Positions 30,598-43,074 of a stretch of 64,000 nucleotides of DNA are shown piece by piece. The position numbers and the translations under genes are program-made. Under the pieces are notes generated by a model, which saw only the letters and a list, made by a program, of their open reading frames with translations, did no database searches and was not told where the DNA came from. The stretch is from Gautieria morchelliformis. Lineage: Eukaryota > Basidiomycota > Agaricomycetes > Gomphales > Gomphaceae. The DNA lies in assembly GCA_015179125.1 (NCBI GenBank), contig WHVA01000339.1, forward strand, positions 62,001 to 126,000. Reading direction: 5' to 3'. How positions within the stretch are numbered: position 1 is the stretch's first letter; the number at the start of each line of letters is the position of its first letter.

Positions 30598-33066
30598 TGT
30601 CAAGATTGGTTTTCAGGCGTTAATATCGTGTATTAGTGAACACAGCGAATGCCCGAATAACTTGTGCGAATAAGTATGCCGTTCAGCGAATAGGTGAACC
30701 AATGAATGTTCACAAGGTAAGAGGGTTTGCCTAAACGGGGCTCACCCTATCTACAGTCGTAGCGAAATAGCCTGTGGCTCTTGACGATGTAACGTGCAAG
30801 GTCTCACGGAAGGGCTGTCTAAGTCTCGACAATCCCTTCGCCAACAGCACAGAAAATGGTTCGGAGGCTAAGGTAACGAGGATGAGGTATGAGAACTCAC
30901 CAGTGATGCCTAAGTCCTCTGCTAGTCAAAGATGGAAATCTCCAAGAGAAGGCTTAAGACGATGACCACGGCGAGGTCAAAGCTGCACAAGATGAACGAC
31001 GTATGATAATTGAACTGGGAAATATACATGCGAATGTACACTACTTATATTGAATGCTTGTAAGGTATCAGCGAATAGGAAAGAGGCCGTCGTGAGTTAG
31101 GGCCGGATAGGGGTGCGCAGTCATGATACTAAGTAGATGGAATAAACATACAATAGAGTGAGGGGAGAGTGCGAACATGAAATGACGGAGAGTAAAGGGA
31201 GCGAAGGCACTTATGGACAAAACCATGTCTTGGGACCCGCATACATGCTACCCTGCATGGGCTCTTTGTTTACTGGGTTTATCTGTTTTGGAACCCTTCA
31301 AGACTTTGGTGTTATTGCTAACACTTCAATCTATCAGTACGTGTCGTTTACGAGACTCAAAGAATATTAAACAATGCTGCAGCACAACTCCGGAAATAAT
31401 TTAATATTTGTACCTTGGTTGCAATCCACGTAAAAACTAGTCCAAGTTAATACGGATGGAAGGCAATACGTTTTTTAGCAGCACTGAACAATAAACTAAA
31501 AGAATGTAGGTTCAAGGACACTATCGGGGTCCAAGCGTATTCCAAAATATAAAGGAATGTACTTAGCAGGCGAGTTTATAAATGGACTGCCCTGATAATC
31601 TACCAGCACACAGCAATAAAATGAGGGACGAGTTTTGTGAACAAAGCGACTTGTGAAAGTCTCTAATCAGGAAAATCAACTGACTAGATCGTCTCAGGTA
31701 TTGGAGTGCGAATGGCAAGACTTTCAATTGACAGACTCACTCTGTAGAATTACACCCGGAGGATTAGTCCAAGTGGCTAAGCAGTAAAGTAACTACTTAA
31801 CAAGGAATTAGACACTAAAGTAAGTGAATAACCCTAGCTGGGATTAGCAGCTTAGTAAGATGCAAGTCACACGAGGTCACGTGTAGGATAGAAGATGGGT
31901 AGATTGCTTGAATGATCAAGGAGGTCAGAATGGCCTCCTTTTATATTGTAAAATACACAGGATTACGTAAAATGGGGTTCTTCTATCTATTAGGCGAGTG
32001 ATGTCATAAGTAAATATTTGCACTGCTGAGACACACCCTCGTAACTATTGTGGCGTGTTTGTGCAAAGAAATTGGAAATAGATAGCCAATCACCTTCCCT
32101 GGTTTGCATAGCCTTACACAGCCTTTCACAGCCTTGCACTGCCCTGCACAGCCCTACACAGCCCTACACAGCCGCTATGACATCAAGGGGCCTATTTGGT
32201 GTTGTAGCGTTGCGTTTGGAGGATCCATTCATCCAATAGGCTTTATCAAACCTGCACCCTAGTTTTGGCTTTGTACATCTTTGTGTGACTTTGTACACAG
32301 CCTTGCACATCCATGGTTGCTATGATGCAAGTCATGTGCCAGCTGGGTTTGAATTGCACAGGCTTGTGTAAGCGGTAGAGGACACATTCAGTCTCAGTGG
32401 CTGAGTTTGAGTGAGCCAAGGTACCAGAGTTGTAGGTGCTTGAGTGCCTGCAACTCCGAGTTTACGGTTCGTGGGAAGCTCCGGTCGGAGTTTGAAACTG
32501 AGCGGCTGTGGCAGAGTTGTGGATGTGCGTGGGTTCATAACTCTGCCTGACAGAATAAGGAGTTTTTGAGCCAGGAAAGCCAAGTTAAATGGCGAAAAAA
32601 TAAGAGGAAATTTAAGGGATATTTGAATAGAGTTCTCCCAACAATAGCCACGTGTATTAGCTACTATCAGCTGGGAAAACAGGGTTTTAAAGCGGTTTTA
32701 ATCCTTTTTTCGCGAGGCTTTTCCTTAGCAATGGTTCCCACACATGATCCCGCACGGCCTATGGAAGGGATGTCCTGCGATCACATTCTTGGCCATACGA
32801 ACACCCAATGGGGTTGGATTAAGAAGATGATGGGGTTAATGATGCACCATCATGCCGGGTGAATGGTATCAATCATATTTGATAGCATGCCTGCTGACGA
32901 AATGCGCGAGCAGCGAATAGCGGTTTGGAGAATGGGGCGAACAGCGGGTAGAGTGGACATAGAGGGGGAGTGGTCGGTGGGTGCGGCGAACTCTGGCAAA
33001 GATGCTAGGGAGTGACGAGGGGGAACATAGAGGTAGCGTGGTAGGAGAAATAAACCGGTCATGACA
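30598..33066 (-). mobile_element. solo LTR of family E (E1) carrying F1 (fossil)
   Basis: Minus-strand LTR with ends TGTCATGACC (33066) and CCAATCTTGACA (30598). The flanks GTGTT and GTTTT could be a 5-bp duplication with one mismatch. It is interrupted by solo LTR F1 (31284-32744). No internal region, hence a solo LTR. Confidence 0.65.
31284..32744 (-). mobile_element. solo LTR of family F (F1) (fossil)
   Basis: 1461 bp with ends TGTTTTGGAACC and GGTTCCCACACA; flanks TTATC and TGATC match at 4 of 5. The minus strand carries a TATA-like ATATAAAAGGAGG near 31940. It includes a CACAGCCTT-type microsatellite (about 32095-32170). It sits in E1, so it is younger than E1. Confidence 0.65.
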
Positions 33067-34442
33067 GTTTTGTCCCTCTCTCCTTTAGACCTCTATTCTC
33101 TGCGTATGCTCAAGGGGTGTTGCCCCGAGCGTGTCCGTGCCTTCGTGGGCGAGGTGTGTAGTTAGCGCCTTCTCTCCCTGTGCTGTTGTCTGCCTGCTCT
33201 TCTTCCTGTGTCCTCTTTCGCCAGTGGTAGTGCGACGTCTCCGTATTGATCCTCAAACCTTTTCGTGTCCTGTATGTACCCGAATAGATGCTCCAACACT
33301 TTGTGTCCTCCCAACAGTGTTCTCAGAGATCTCGCTCCTCATTTCAGTTTGCTTTCCAGCCTCTGCTTCTGCTCCTTGTATGCCTGGCACTGGAATAGAT
33401 AGTGCTGTACTGTCTCCTGTGCGCTCCCACATGCTGGACACAATGGCGATCCCGCCTTTCCTATCTTGTACAGGTATTTGATTAACGGTATGTGTCCCGT
33501 CCTCAGCTGTACTAACAGGCTGGCCTGTTTACGCGGCATGTTCTTCGTGATTTTCGCGAAAGCTGCTGATGGCATGGTAGGGTCAATTTCGTGCGCTCGC
33601 ATAGCTCTAGGTGACTTGGCAAAAATTTCCCTCGCTCTCTGCTTCAGGCTCGTGTTATGCCTCTGGATCTCTGCCGCTCTGCTCGCTGGCATTGTTCCTT
33701 GGCACTCGATCGGTATGTCCCTCTCCTCGCTGGTCTCTCCGCTCGCTGCCTTCTTCACCTCCTCATCCACCCTCTCATTCCCTGCTATCCCTTTGTGCCC
33801 TGGTACCCACCTCATGGTGACTTTGACTCCCGGCTGCTGCTGTACTACGCCTTAGATTTGTCTGTGTACTGCGTTGACGAGGTATTGACCGGGGATTGTG
33901 CGCTCCTTCCTAGTTGTCTGTATGGCCGCTTGGTTGTCCAGGGCGATAGTGTATCTCCCTCCCCGCTCCATGTTTAGCATCTTCGCCCCTATAGCTGCGC
34001 CTGCTAGCTCTGCTTCGAAAACGGTGTGTTCGTTTTCTGGGCCCATGTACAGCCTTGCTGACCTGCTCTCCCTTCCGTTTTTGTACATCACCGCGGCAGC
34101 CCCTATGCCACCCTCTATGCACGACCTGTCCGTGTATACCACTACCTCTGCTTCATCAGCGTCTATTTCTTCCTTTGCTTTCTCCTTGGACAGTGGGATC
34201 CTTGCGTTGAATGCCGGAGCCCATTTGGGCCCGAGCACCACCATGTGGATCTTCTCCATCGTATCTGGGTTCAGCTCGAAAGCGTGCATCATCTCATGGA
34301 GAGGAGATCTGTGGCGCTTGACATACCTCCTAGCTGCTCTCCTCGTCCTCTCTGCTAGCAGGTGACTCTGGGGCAGGCATGCTAGCCGTACTGCAGCTCT
34401 GTGCACTATCTTGGTCACTAGCAGCGGGAACGGCAGGAGATC
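33067..34442 (-). mobile_element. LINE (Tad1-like) 3' end with RNase H
   Basis: 5'-truncated non-LTR retrotransposon. The remaining coding part shows the RT C-terminus (AAVRLACLPQSHLLAERTRR, KRHRSPLHEMMHAFELNPD), an RNase H domain with its acidic residues (VVVYTDRSCIEGGIGAAAV, EAELAGAAIGAKML, IALDNQAA) and, in another frame, GHKGIAGNERVDEEVKKAAS followed by a C-terminal zinc-knuckle-like CPACGSAQETVQHYLFQC. A frame change lies between about 33815 and 33852, so the copy is dead. The 5' cut coincides with solo LTR F2. Confidence 0.8.
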
Positions 34443-35821
34443 TGTTTTGGAACCCTTCAAGACTTTGGTGTTAGAGCTAACGCCTTGGTCTATCAGAACG
34501 TGTCGTATACGAAACTGCAAGAATATTAGACACTACTGGCGTAATGAATAACAAACTATTAGTTTGTAGGTTCGAGGACGACTATCGGGGTCCAAGTATT
34601 CCAAAAAGAGAGGAATGGCTTTCGCAGGAGAGTTTGTAAGTGGGCTGACCCGATTAACGTCAACGCACTGCAATAAACGAGTGACTGGTTTTTGGGTAGT
34701 GACTTGTGAAAGTCTCTGAACAGGAAAATCGACTGATCAGATCGTCTCGGGTATTGGAGTGCTAATTGGCAAGAAAATCGATTGACAACCTCACTCTGCA
34801 GAATTTCACCTAGAGGGTTAGTCTGGGTGGCTAAGTAGAAAAGCAACTACTTAACTGAGAATTAATACACTAAGCAAGTGTAATAACCCTAGCTGGGGTT
34901 AGCAGCCTGGTAAGCTGTGCAAGCTTGGCAAGTCATGCAAGGTGCGTTGGATAGAATATGGCAGATTGGCTGATGAAAAGGCAGGCAAAAGGACCTCCTT
35001 TTATATTGTAATGTACATGAGCTTAGTAAGCAGGTAGAACCTTCTATCTATTAATGGAATGGGGGGAGCAGCTTGTGGAAGCTGGAAGAAAGTATAGGAA
35101 GGTTCTGGGTGGTTCCAGATGACTCACAGTGTTTCCTACCAATCACAGCTTGATTTGTCAGGAATGACTCACTGATCAGAGTCATGTGACTTGGCACAGC
35201 TTGGTTGAGTTATGTACTCCTGACTCTCCAAGATGTGCCTGGTTTGGTTGAGTCACTGAGGCTGTACCTTCAGTTATGACTTTGGCACTCAGAGGCTTAG
35301 TAAGCAAACCTGAGCCAATTAGTGCTCTGTAGCCACAATAACCAAGGGCACTGCTTAGCACTGCCTTGCACAGCCTGATACAGCCTTGTTGTCATGACTG
35401 ACCAAGATCCCCACTGTTTGGTTCAGCCAAACAGGCTGCATAGTTGCTATGGCTGCATATAGCAACAGATTGAGGCTCAGCTGGAATTACTGGGGGAGCC
35501 ATCCTGCCGGACTTGTGGGCGCTTGAGTGACCGGTAAGTCCGAAATTAAGGTACCGCCGAGGTGGCTGGTGGAGTTTGAAATAGAAAGTCCGTGACAGAG
35601 TTGTGGGTGCAAATGGACACACAACTCTGCAATAGCAGAAATAAGGCAGCTTGGGCCAAATAAATTGCGGAAAAATATGGAAAAATGGGGGAACGATGGA
35701 GGGATGTTTGAAATACTCCCACAATTTCTTATAGTTTCGTGTATATGCTATAACCTGTGAAAAAGCGGAAATACACCAGTATGAGCCCTTTGTAGCTGGT
35801 TGAACAGCTGATTCCCCAACA
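34443..35821 (-). mobile_element. solo LTR of family F (F2) (fossil)
   Basis: Ends TGTTTTGGAACC and GATTCCCCAACA, colinear with F1 and F3. No clear 5-bp duplication, so the right boundary or flank has changed. It contains several TGACTCA/TGAGTCA sites and CAGCCTTG repeats. Confidence 0.6.
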
Positions 35822-36486
35822 CTGCCCTCACCAACACCGGCAACCGGGGAACGATTGAAAGAAAGCTGTGTTTTTCCAACTGGCAATGCTGGCAAAACAT
35901 CTCAAGTAAAAGAGAATCGCAGACCAAACTAACTTGGTGCGCGTGTCTTTCCCCCATTCCCGGTATGGTTTTTTGTAAGCTGGGTCTGCGCATCTCTCAC
36001 TAATACTGACCAATTCACGATGATTGAAATCCCCGACTCACAGACTGGAAATGCAGACAAACCAACCTTTGCCAGTGCCACTTCGTATTTATCCTCCTAC
36101 AGCATGTCTCAATGTCTTCGATTCCACCCTGTCTGAGTGTCTGGCTGCGTACCTGTCGTCCTACCATCTGCTTCGTGCCTTTCGCTACCTTGAGTACAAC
36201 CAAACTTTGCCCCTGTTCCCACCATTGTAGGTACACTGTCTATAGCTGGGCAGCGATGAGCTGCTGCCCGGAGTGTGTTCTTTTTTCAGCTCCTACACCA
36301 GTGTATACTAGCAGTTGATACCAGTGACTTATATACTTATAATTTGAACATCTAAGCAGTTATTGGACACTGATGAGCAATGTCTAATTGTACTTTCAAA
36401 GTCATTTTGTTTACTGCACATCAGTGCGCGCCTTCCAACTTTGCGGCAGCCTCATCGAAGCCACTGCGGACCAGTATCTGAGCACT
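35822..36486. other. no gene recognised
   Basis: Short frames on both strands without recognisable domains. Confidence 0.35.
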
Positions 36487-36491
36487 GGTCC

Positions 36492-38083
36492 TGTTTTGGA
36501 ACCCTTCAAGACTTTGGTGTCAGAGCTAACACTTTGGTCTATCAGAACGTGTTGTATACGAAAATTAAAGAATATTAAACAATGCTGCAGCACAACTCCG
36601 GAAATAATTTAATATTTGTACCTTGGTTGCAATCCGCGTAAAAACTAGTCCAAGTTAATACGGATGGAAGGCAATATGTTTCTTAGCAGCACTGAACAAT
36701 AAACTAAAAGTCTGTAGGTTTGAGGACGACTATCGGGGTCCAAGTATTCCAAAAAGATAGGAATGGCTTCACAGGAGAGTTTGTAAGTGGACTGACCCGA
36801 TTAACGTCAATGCACTGCAATAAACGAGCGACTAGGGTTTAAGAAGTGACTTGTGAAAGTCACTGAACAGGAAAGTCACTGATCAGTTCGTCTCAGGTAT
36901 TGGAGAGCTAATTGACAAGGAAATCGATTGTCAGACTCACTCTGCAGAATTTCACCTGGAGTGTTAGTCCGGGTGGCTAAGTAGAAACGCAACTACTTAA
37001 CTGAGAATTAATACACTAAGTAAGTGTAATAACCCTAGCTGGGGTTAGCAGCTTAGTAAGCTGTGCAGGCTTGGCAAGTCACACGAGGTACGTGGATAGT
37101 AGATGATGATGTATTGGCTGATGAAAGGTGGGCAGTAAGGCCTCCTTTTATATTGTATCTACCATCTATTAATAGACTAGAATGAGTCACGAAAAAATAG
37201 GGTAGTGAGTCATTGAGAAAAAGGGTAGTGAGTCAGAGCATGTGTTGGCCAATCGCAGTTCACGATTTGGGTGTGAGTCATGCACTGAGTCACAAAGAAA
37301 TGGGGTAGTGAGTCAGAGAGAAATAGGGTAGTGAGTCAGAGCATGTGTTGGCCAATCGCGGTTCACGATTAGGGAGTGAGTCATGCACTGAGTCACGCAG
37401 AAATGGGGTAGTGAGTCAGGCATGAGTCACATCTAAGAATAAGATACACCCTTATTCTTAAAGAGGATTAGCTCAACACAGCCTTTCATTGGTAAGTGGC
37501 CTCTCAGCCAATGATACACCAGAGTTCAAGCATGAGTCATGTGCCGAGCCAGGCTCTGAGTCATGCAGGAGTCATTTCCCAAGTCACAAGACTTTGGACC
37601 AATAATACTCCAGCTTGGCAGTGAGTCATGACCCTAATTCTATTTTAGGAGTGTAGTCATGGCACAGCACAGCCTAGCATAGCCTTGTTGCTATGGTAGC
37701 ATAGGTTGGGCTGAGTTTGTATTGCACAAACTGTGTTGTGGAGGCTTGGGAATAAATTGCTTTTTCCAGAGTGCTGAACCGGTAGGTTGGCCAGAGTTTG
37801 TGGGTGCGTAAGTGTCCACAGGCTCGAGTTCGGGTTCGCGCGCGTCGGAGTTTGAATAAGCAGAGTTGTGGATACATGTGGATTCATAACTCTGCTGCTA
37901 CAGAATAGAAGTGTTTTGAGCCAAAGACTTCGTTAAAAATGGCGAAAAAATGGTAGGAAATTAGAGGAAGCTTAAATATTTCATCCCCAATGATAGCAAT
38001 ACCTGTATGCTATATTTTAAGGTCACTATATCGAAAATACATGGAATTTCTCCTAATTGACCGGCAAAGCAGGATCCCATACA
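36492..38083 (-). mobile_element. solo LTR of family F (F3) with perfect TSD (fossil)
   Basis: 1592 bp, ends TGTTTTGGAACC and GGATCCCATACA, flanked by a perfect 5-bp duplication GGTCC (36487-36491 and 38084-38088). A TATA-like stretch on the minus strand (near 37145-37155) matches F1 and F2. It defines the family's true ends. Confidence 0.75.
37183..37628. repeat. tandem array of TGAGTCA sites inside F3
   Basis: Fourteen TGAGTCA heptamers in about 450 bp, partly in two ~118-bp tandem units that also repeat TGTTGGCCAATCGCGGTTCA-like sequence. TGA(G/C)TCA is the binding site of Gcn4/AP-1-type bZIP proteins. Confidence 0.75.
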
Positions 38084-38088
38084 GGTCC

Positions 38089-38905
38089 ACAGTGGTTTCG
38101 ACACTTGTTATCAGTCCCTCCAGAACTGATGACAACTGCCTTTCTTCCTGCTGGTCTGTGGTTTCCTGGGTGCCACCGCCGGATTCCCTGCCGTGGCTAG
38201 CTTCCCTCTGGGTGGCAGAATGAGCACAAACGGGCACGCCTGCCGTCCGTCAGCAATATTCACTATTTATCAGCTGCGGGTAGTACTCACCACAGGCCAG
38301 ATGGTGTGTCTACCCTGTGTCGGTGTTCGAGGCCATGAGGTACAGGTTGGCCATGGACATCATCAGTCAGCATGGCCGGGTACCAACCTGTTGTGGTGCA
38401 TGCTGGTGGCCAGCACTGTGCACCGGCGATTACCACCGTTTAGCACCACATGGCGCTAACCCCTGTGAACCGTGTATAACTCGTATATGATACGGTTTGG
38501 CACCGTATGATACTGTATTTGTACGGCCGTGTACGGTATGTACGGCGATATACGGCATGCTTTCGATGCCACTCTATTATCCATCCGCCCATACGCTCTC
38601 CCCAAGTTCTCGTATTTCCCTAATCCAGACATATATACACCTCCCCTATGCTCTCCCACTTTCTATTTCTGTTTCTGTTGTGTATACCCCCCTTCTGCGT
38701 CGCTATGTTCTCGCATGCCGCAGTGCTCTGAACGGCTATATTGTGGTACAATGCTGTTTCTCGCTTTTTTTCTCTCTCCTCCCTCTCTCTCTGTTCTGGA
38801 TGCTCCGGGTGGTGTACATGTAGATAAGAGAATGCAATCAGGTTTAGAAATGCGTGGGTTGGTACTATAGGCGTGTTGTAGAGAGACGAACATTGTGTAG
38901 TTCGG
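38089..38905. other. no gene recognised; TACGG-rich stretch
   Basis: Contains a cluster of TACGG/CCGTA words between about 38465 and 38560 and a pyrimidine-rich zone near 38765-38795. It ends with TTCGG just before element D. Confidence 0.35.
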
Positions 38906-39917
38906 TGTTAAGACCCGTTCCCGAGTCCGGACCCAAGGCCTCCGCCTCGGTTCTTGCTCGGGAACCTTCGGGCTTAACTCAGGTTCCCTATCGGTTCATC
39001 ATTCACCCTGATCCCCATTCCTAGATAGTCCTGTTCCATTTCTGATGATCGTCCGTTGACCCTGCTTTCTGCTTGAGACGGGCATTGATGTCCTCTTTCC
39101 GTTCCTTGCAAAGTAGTATATAAACCCCCGTCATGTACACTAATTCCTCAGTTCTGATATCAACTTAGATTCCTCGTATCTTCCGCTCCTCTGTCTGATC
39201 CTCATTCCGAACCTCGGCTTCCAGCCGAACCCATCTCCAATTCCGTTTCCAAAATTAGGGCGGAACATTGTAGTGGGCGCAACCTACGAAGTTGAAGCCA
39301 AGCCCTCTGTTCCGAACCTCGGTTATCCTCGGCTCGGCCCTCGGGTTGAGTCTTAAGTATGACTTACGTTCTTAACAGTATATCAGAACTCTCCACACAC
39401 AGTTGTTCAATATGCCTATCACTAGATCTTACACCCGTGCCCGCGGTAGCCGCGTCACCCCAACCATAGAGGCCCGCCGCGCACGAAGTGCTTCACACTA
39501 CCCCGAAAACCCCCCATTCCGTCACCACTACAACAACCCCCCTCTGCCTTTGGACTCGTCTAGACGCCAAGTTATAGGTATCGGTCACGGACACATCAGC
39601 GAGGTTCCCGAGGATCCCCATGGTGAGTCCCCCGACCCTAGCGACCCCGGACACGGTGGTCATGGCGGCAATAACGACTCCAGTTCCGAGCACAATCCCA
39701 ATCCTGATGCAGAGGCCCTGAGACCGAACTCCAACCTGAATGCAGAGGCAGACGGTGAGGAACAGGTTGGGTGCCGTATGCTCGCGGCTTTGGAAAAGCT
39801 CGCCGACAATGGACTCGGTGGAGGAGACTGCGCCAACTCAAAGGCGAAACTTCGGGGGCCCAACCAATTCGACAGCTCGGACCCGAAAAAACTCCGAGCT
39901 TTCCTTCTCCAGTGCAC
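38906..39917 (+). mobile_element. Ty3/gypsy element D, 5' part only (fossil)
   Basis: 5' LTR 38906-39377 (TGTTAAGACCC ... CTTAACA), a self-complementary site after it (ATATCAGAACT at 39380-39390 pairs with AGTTCTGATAT at 39150-39160), then the gag start (MPITRSYTRARGSRVTPTIE at about 39411; LRGPNQFDSSDPKKLRAFLL at the end). Cut at 39917 by the E2 element. No 3' LTR in the window. Broken. Confidence 0.72.
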
Positions 39918-41187
39918 TGTCAAGATTGGTTTTCAGGCGTTAATATCGTGTATTAGTGAACACAGCGAATGCCCGAATAACTTGTGCGAATAAGTATGCC
40001 GTTCGGCGAATAGATGAACCAATGAATGTTCACAAGGTAAGAGGGTTTGCCTAAATGGGGCTCACCCTATCTACAGTCGTAGCGAAGTAGCCCGTGACTC
40101 TTGACGATGTAACGTGCAAGGTCTCACGGAAGGGCTGTCTAAGTCTCGACAATCCCTTCGCTGGCGAAGGTGCTCCTTCAGAGCCTTTCGCCAACAGCAC
40201 AGAAAATGGTTCGAAGGCTAAGGTAACAAAGATGAAGTACGAGAACTCACCAGTGATGCCTAAGTCCTCTGCTAGTCGAAGATGGAAATCTCCAAGAGAA
40301 GGCTTAAGACGATGACCACGGCGAGGTCAAAGCTGCACAAGATGAACGACGTATGATAATTGAACTGGGGAATATACATGCAAATGTAAACTACTTATAT
40401 CGAATGCTCGTAAGGTATCAGCGAATAGGAAAGAGGCCGTCACAAGTCAGGGTTGGATAGGGGTGTGCAGTCATGATACAGTATAGATGAAATAAACATA
40501 CAATAGAATGTGAGAAGAGGGAGAACATGAAACGACGGAGAGTAAAGGTGGCGAAGGCACTTATGGACAAAGCCATGTCTTGGGACCCACATACATGCTA
40601 CCCTGCACAGACTCTTGGTCTACTGGGTTGATTCTGCACGACCTATGGAAGAGATGCCCTGCGAACACACTTTGACCATACGAATGCCCAATGGGGTTGG
40701 ATTAAGAAGACGATGGGGTTAATGATGAACCATCATGCCGGGTGAATGGTATCAATTGTATTTGATGGTGTGCCTGCTGGCGAATGATGCGAGCAGCGAA
40801 TAGCCGTTTGGCGAAATGCAAGGAAGGGCGAACAGAGGTGACATAGGGGAGGAGAGGTCGAGGTGGAGGGCGAAGCCGAGCGAATACTGAGGAGGAGTAG
40901 CAAAAGGGAAAATGGGGATACCAAGGTGCAGGAAATACACAGGTCATGACAATCCAACTATCAGAACACCATCGGGAGAGGGTCGAGCAGAGGAGGTGGT
41001 AGACCCAGTGATGACTTGTCAAGTCAGTCCAAAGCCGTCGGTCGTGCGTTTAACGGCGTGGCGATGGTAAGGGTAATCAGCGAACATCGGTTGCCGAACA
41101 TGACAATGGCGATCGGAACAAACATGGAAATGGGGTGAGAAATGGCAGGACAGAGCATCTGAGTATGAGGAATAAATGCGTCATGAC
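39918..41187 (-). repeat. LTR of E2, composite 5' end
   Basis: Full family E LTR, about 1270 bp, with two successive TGTCATGAC starts on the minus strand (41187 and 40951). The TGTCATGA module is thus tandemly repeated inside the LTR, as in E3 and E4. Confidence 0.6.
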
Positions 41188-41370
41188 AGCACCCCCTTCC
41201 TAGCTTCGGAGTCCAATGACGTAGTGCTCTAGGACGGGGGACGAGCTTGAGGACATAATAGTGCCCCCGATACGATCTCTCGCCGCCTGGTCTGTGCATG
41301 GCTCAGCCCTGTGCTTTAAAAGGCGTTGGGATGTGAGGCGACGGGTCCATTCCACCACTTGATTCCTCAT

Positions 41371-42783
41371 GGCTGATAACGAATCGCCTTCTTTCTCCGT
41401 GCTTATTGAGCGAACGCGGGTAAAGCTGAAGGTTCGCCCTGACTTTCGGGGGGACTTGCACGAAGAGGTTGAGGAATGGGTTGCCGAGGCTGAAGAACTT
41501 CAGGTAAGAGAGCTCTCAGATCAAGTCTTTTGCTGAACGCCCGATCGTAGGCCGAGCTGCAGACCATGTTGTGTGTCGAAGCGATTGTGGATCCCGACTT
41601 CGAACGTCCGTCGGATGTGAACGACCTGGTGAAGGAGGTGAAGGAAGCGAAGGAGTGGCTTGGGGGTGCGGGCTTCCTGCTTAGCCCAGAGTTCCTTGAT
41701 GCCAGGATGAATGCGGTGCAAGGGATGACAGCTTCGCGGGGCCCGTCGAAGGAAGCCGAGGTAGTGGGGGATGCTGCGAAGGAGCTTGAAAGTACGTGAC
41801 ACGTATCCGTCCGCTAGCCAGGATAATTCGGAGCTCTGTCAAAGATCCTGCTCCTGTTGTTGAGCCCATCACTGCACCACCGGAATCACTCCGACCCTTG
41901 ACTGTAGGTCCGTCAATGGGCACAAAACATCGACCGATGTTTCTTTCGTCCGAGGACGAAGGCGACGATGCTCTGACACCAAAGAAGCCTCGCAAGGAAC
42001 GCGCTCGGAGCCCTATGCCCTAGATCGTCGCAGTTGAGCCAACTCCTGCCCATCGTCGCAAGGGTCGGGCAACTGCGCTGGTTGCCGAAGCGGACAAGGT
42101 CCCACAATCGGTGGCGAAACATGGCTACCCCGAGCATGCATATTTGCTCGGGTGGCTGATTTATCAAGGGGTAAGCAGCATGGTTCTTTGTTGAAGTACT
42201 TCGCCCGCTGACTGCGTGCTTCCCCGTAGCACAATGTATTGAAGAGGCCTGCGAAGTGTGCGCGATGTCTTCGCTATGGTCACACCTGCAGCGGCGAGGC
42301 AGGAAAGATGTGTGGACGCTGCATTCGCGATCGCCAGGGTTGTGTCGTGGCAGAAGGTAAGTTTCCATCGCCGTTATTTCTCCTACACCGTTCGAGCTCA
42401 TGTGGAGTCCTTGTACCTCCTCTAGAGTACGTGGCAAAGGATGAGAAGGATAGTCGAGAGCCAGAGGTGAAGGAGCGGGGATCAAAGGGAAAGAGTAAGG
42501 GGAAGGCGAAGGATAAGGGATCGACGACGGGTTCATCCTCGATTTCGTCGAAGGGTGTCCTTGGTAAGTTTGTTACGCCCTTCCTTCGAGCATCCCTGGC
42601 TGATTCCCAGATACCTCCGAAGGTACCCGAACATCTACGCTGGCCGGCGAGGAGAGGATGGAGGAACTGGTGGAGAGGTCGGAGGATCTGATGAGGAGTG
42701 TGTCCAGAAAGTTGAACGATTTAAGCGGAGAGGTGTTGGAACTAGAGGGGGTCCAGGCGATGATCAGGAAGCTAACGAAATAG
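41371..42783 (+). other. antisense accessory gene region of E2, cysteine-cluster protein (fossil)
   Basis: Runs opposite to the element, starting 184 bp from its 3' LTR (MADNESPSFSVLIERTRVKL). Blocks in order: an acidic helical part (DLHEEVEEWVAEAEELQ), a stretch with LSSEDEGDDALTPKKPRK, the cysteine cluster CARCLRYGHTC ... CGRCIRDRQGC, a Lys/Gly-rich linker (SKGKSKGKAKDKG) and a C-terminal coiled coil (MEELVERSEDLMRSVSRKLN). The blocks are separated by short intervals with GT...AG ends like the host's introns. The element C counterpart has the same position, orientation and architecture. Function unknown. Confidence 0.55.
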
Positions 42784-43074
42784 GGTAGAGTCTGTGATAA
42801 TTCTTTTTGTGAATATAGAAGCATTGTTTCTCTTGAAGCACTAGATGGTGTGCTAAGTCTTGGGTCTCTTCGGGGACTTCGTGTGGGAGTATGTGAACGT
42901 GGCTATAAGCGAATCCAACTGGAGGTGGTGTTTGGGAAGTTTGTGCCAAGTGATCACCAAGTTTTCCGAATGTAGGGGTTGTGAGGGTTTGTATAGTGCC
43001 TAAGCACTCACCCCCCCCTTTATGGTACACGTCGCCCCGACGGGTAAAATTGACTGGGGTGGTTGGGGACTAGT

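Noticed and set aside
31284-32744. F1 as a complete small LTR retrotransposon
   Set aside because: No internal coding region or second LTR; ends and flanks fit a solo LTR.
41371-42783. A free-standing host Zn(II)2Cys6 transcription factor gene
   Set aside because: It lies directly beside an element's purine tract and LTR, in the same place and orientation as the accessory gene of element C; the Cys spacing is not the canonical Zn2Cys6 pattern.
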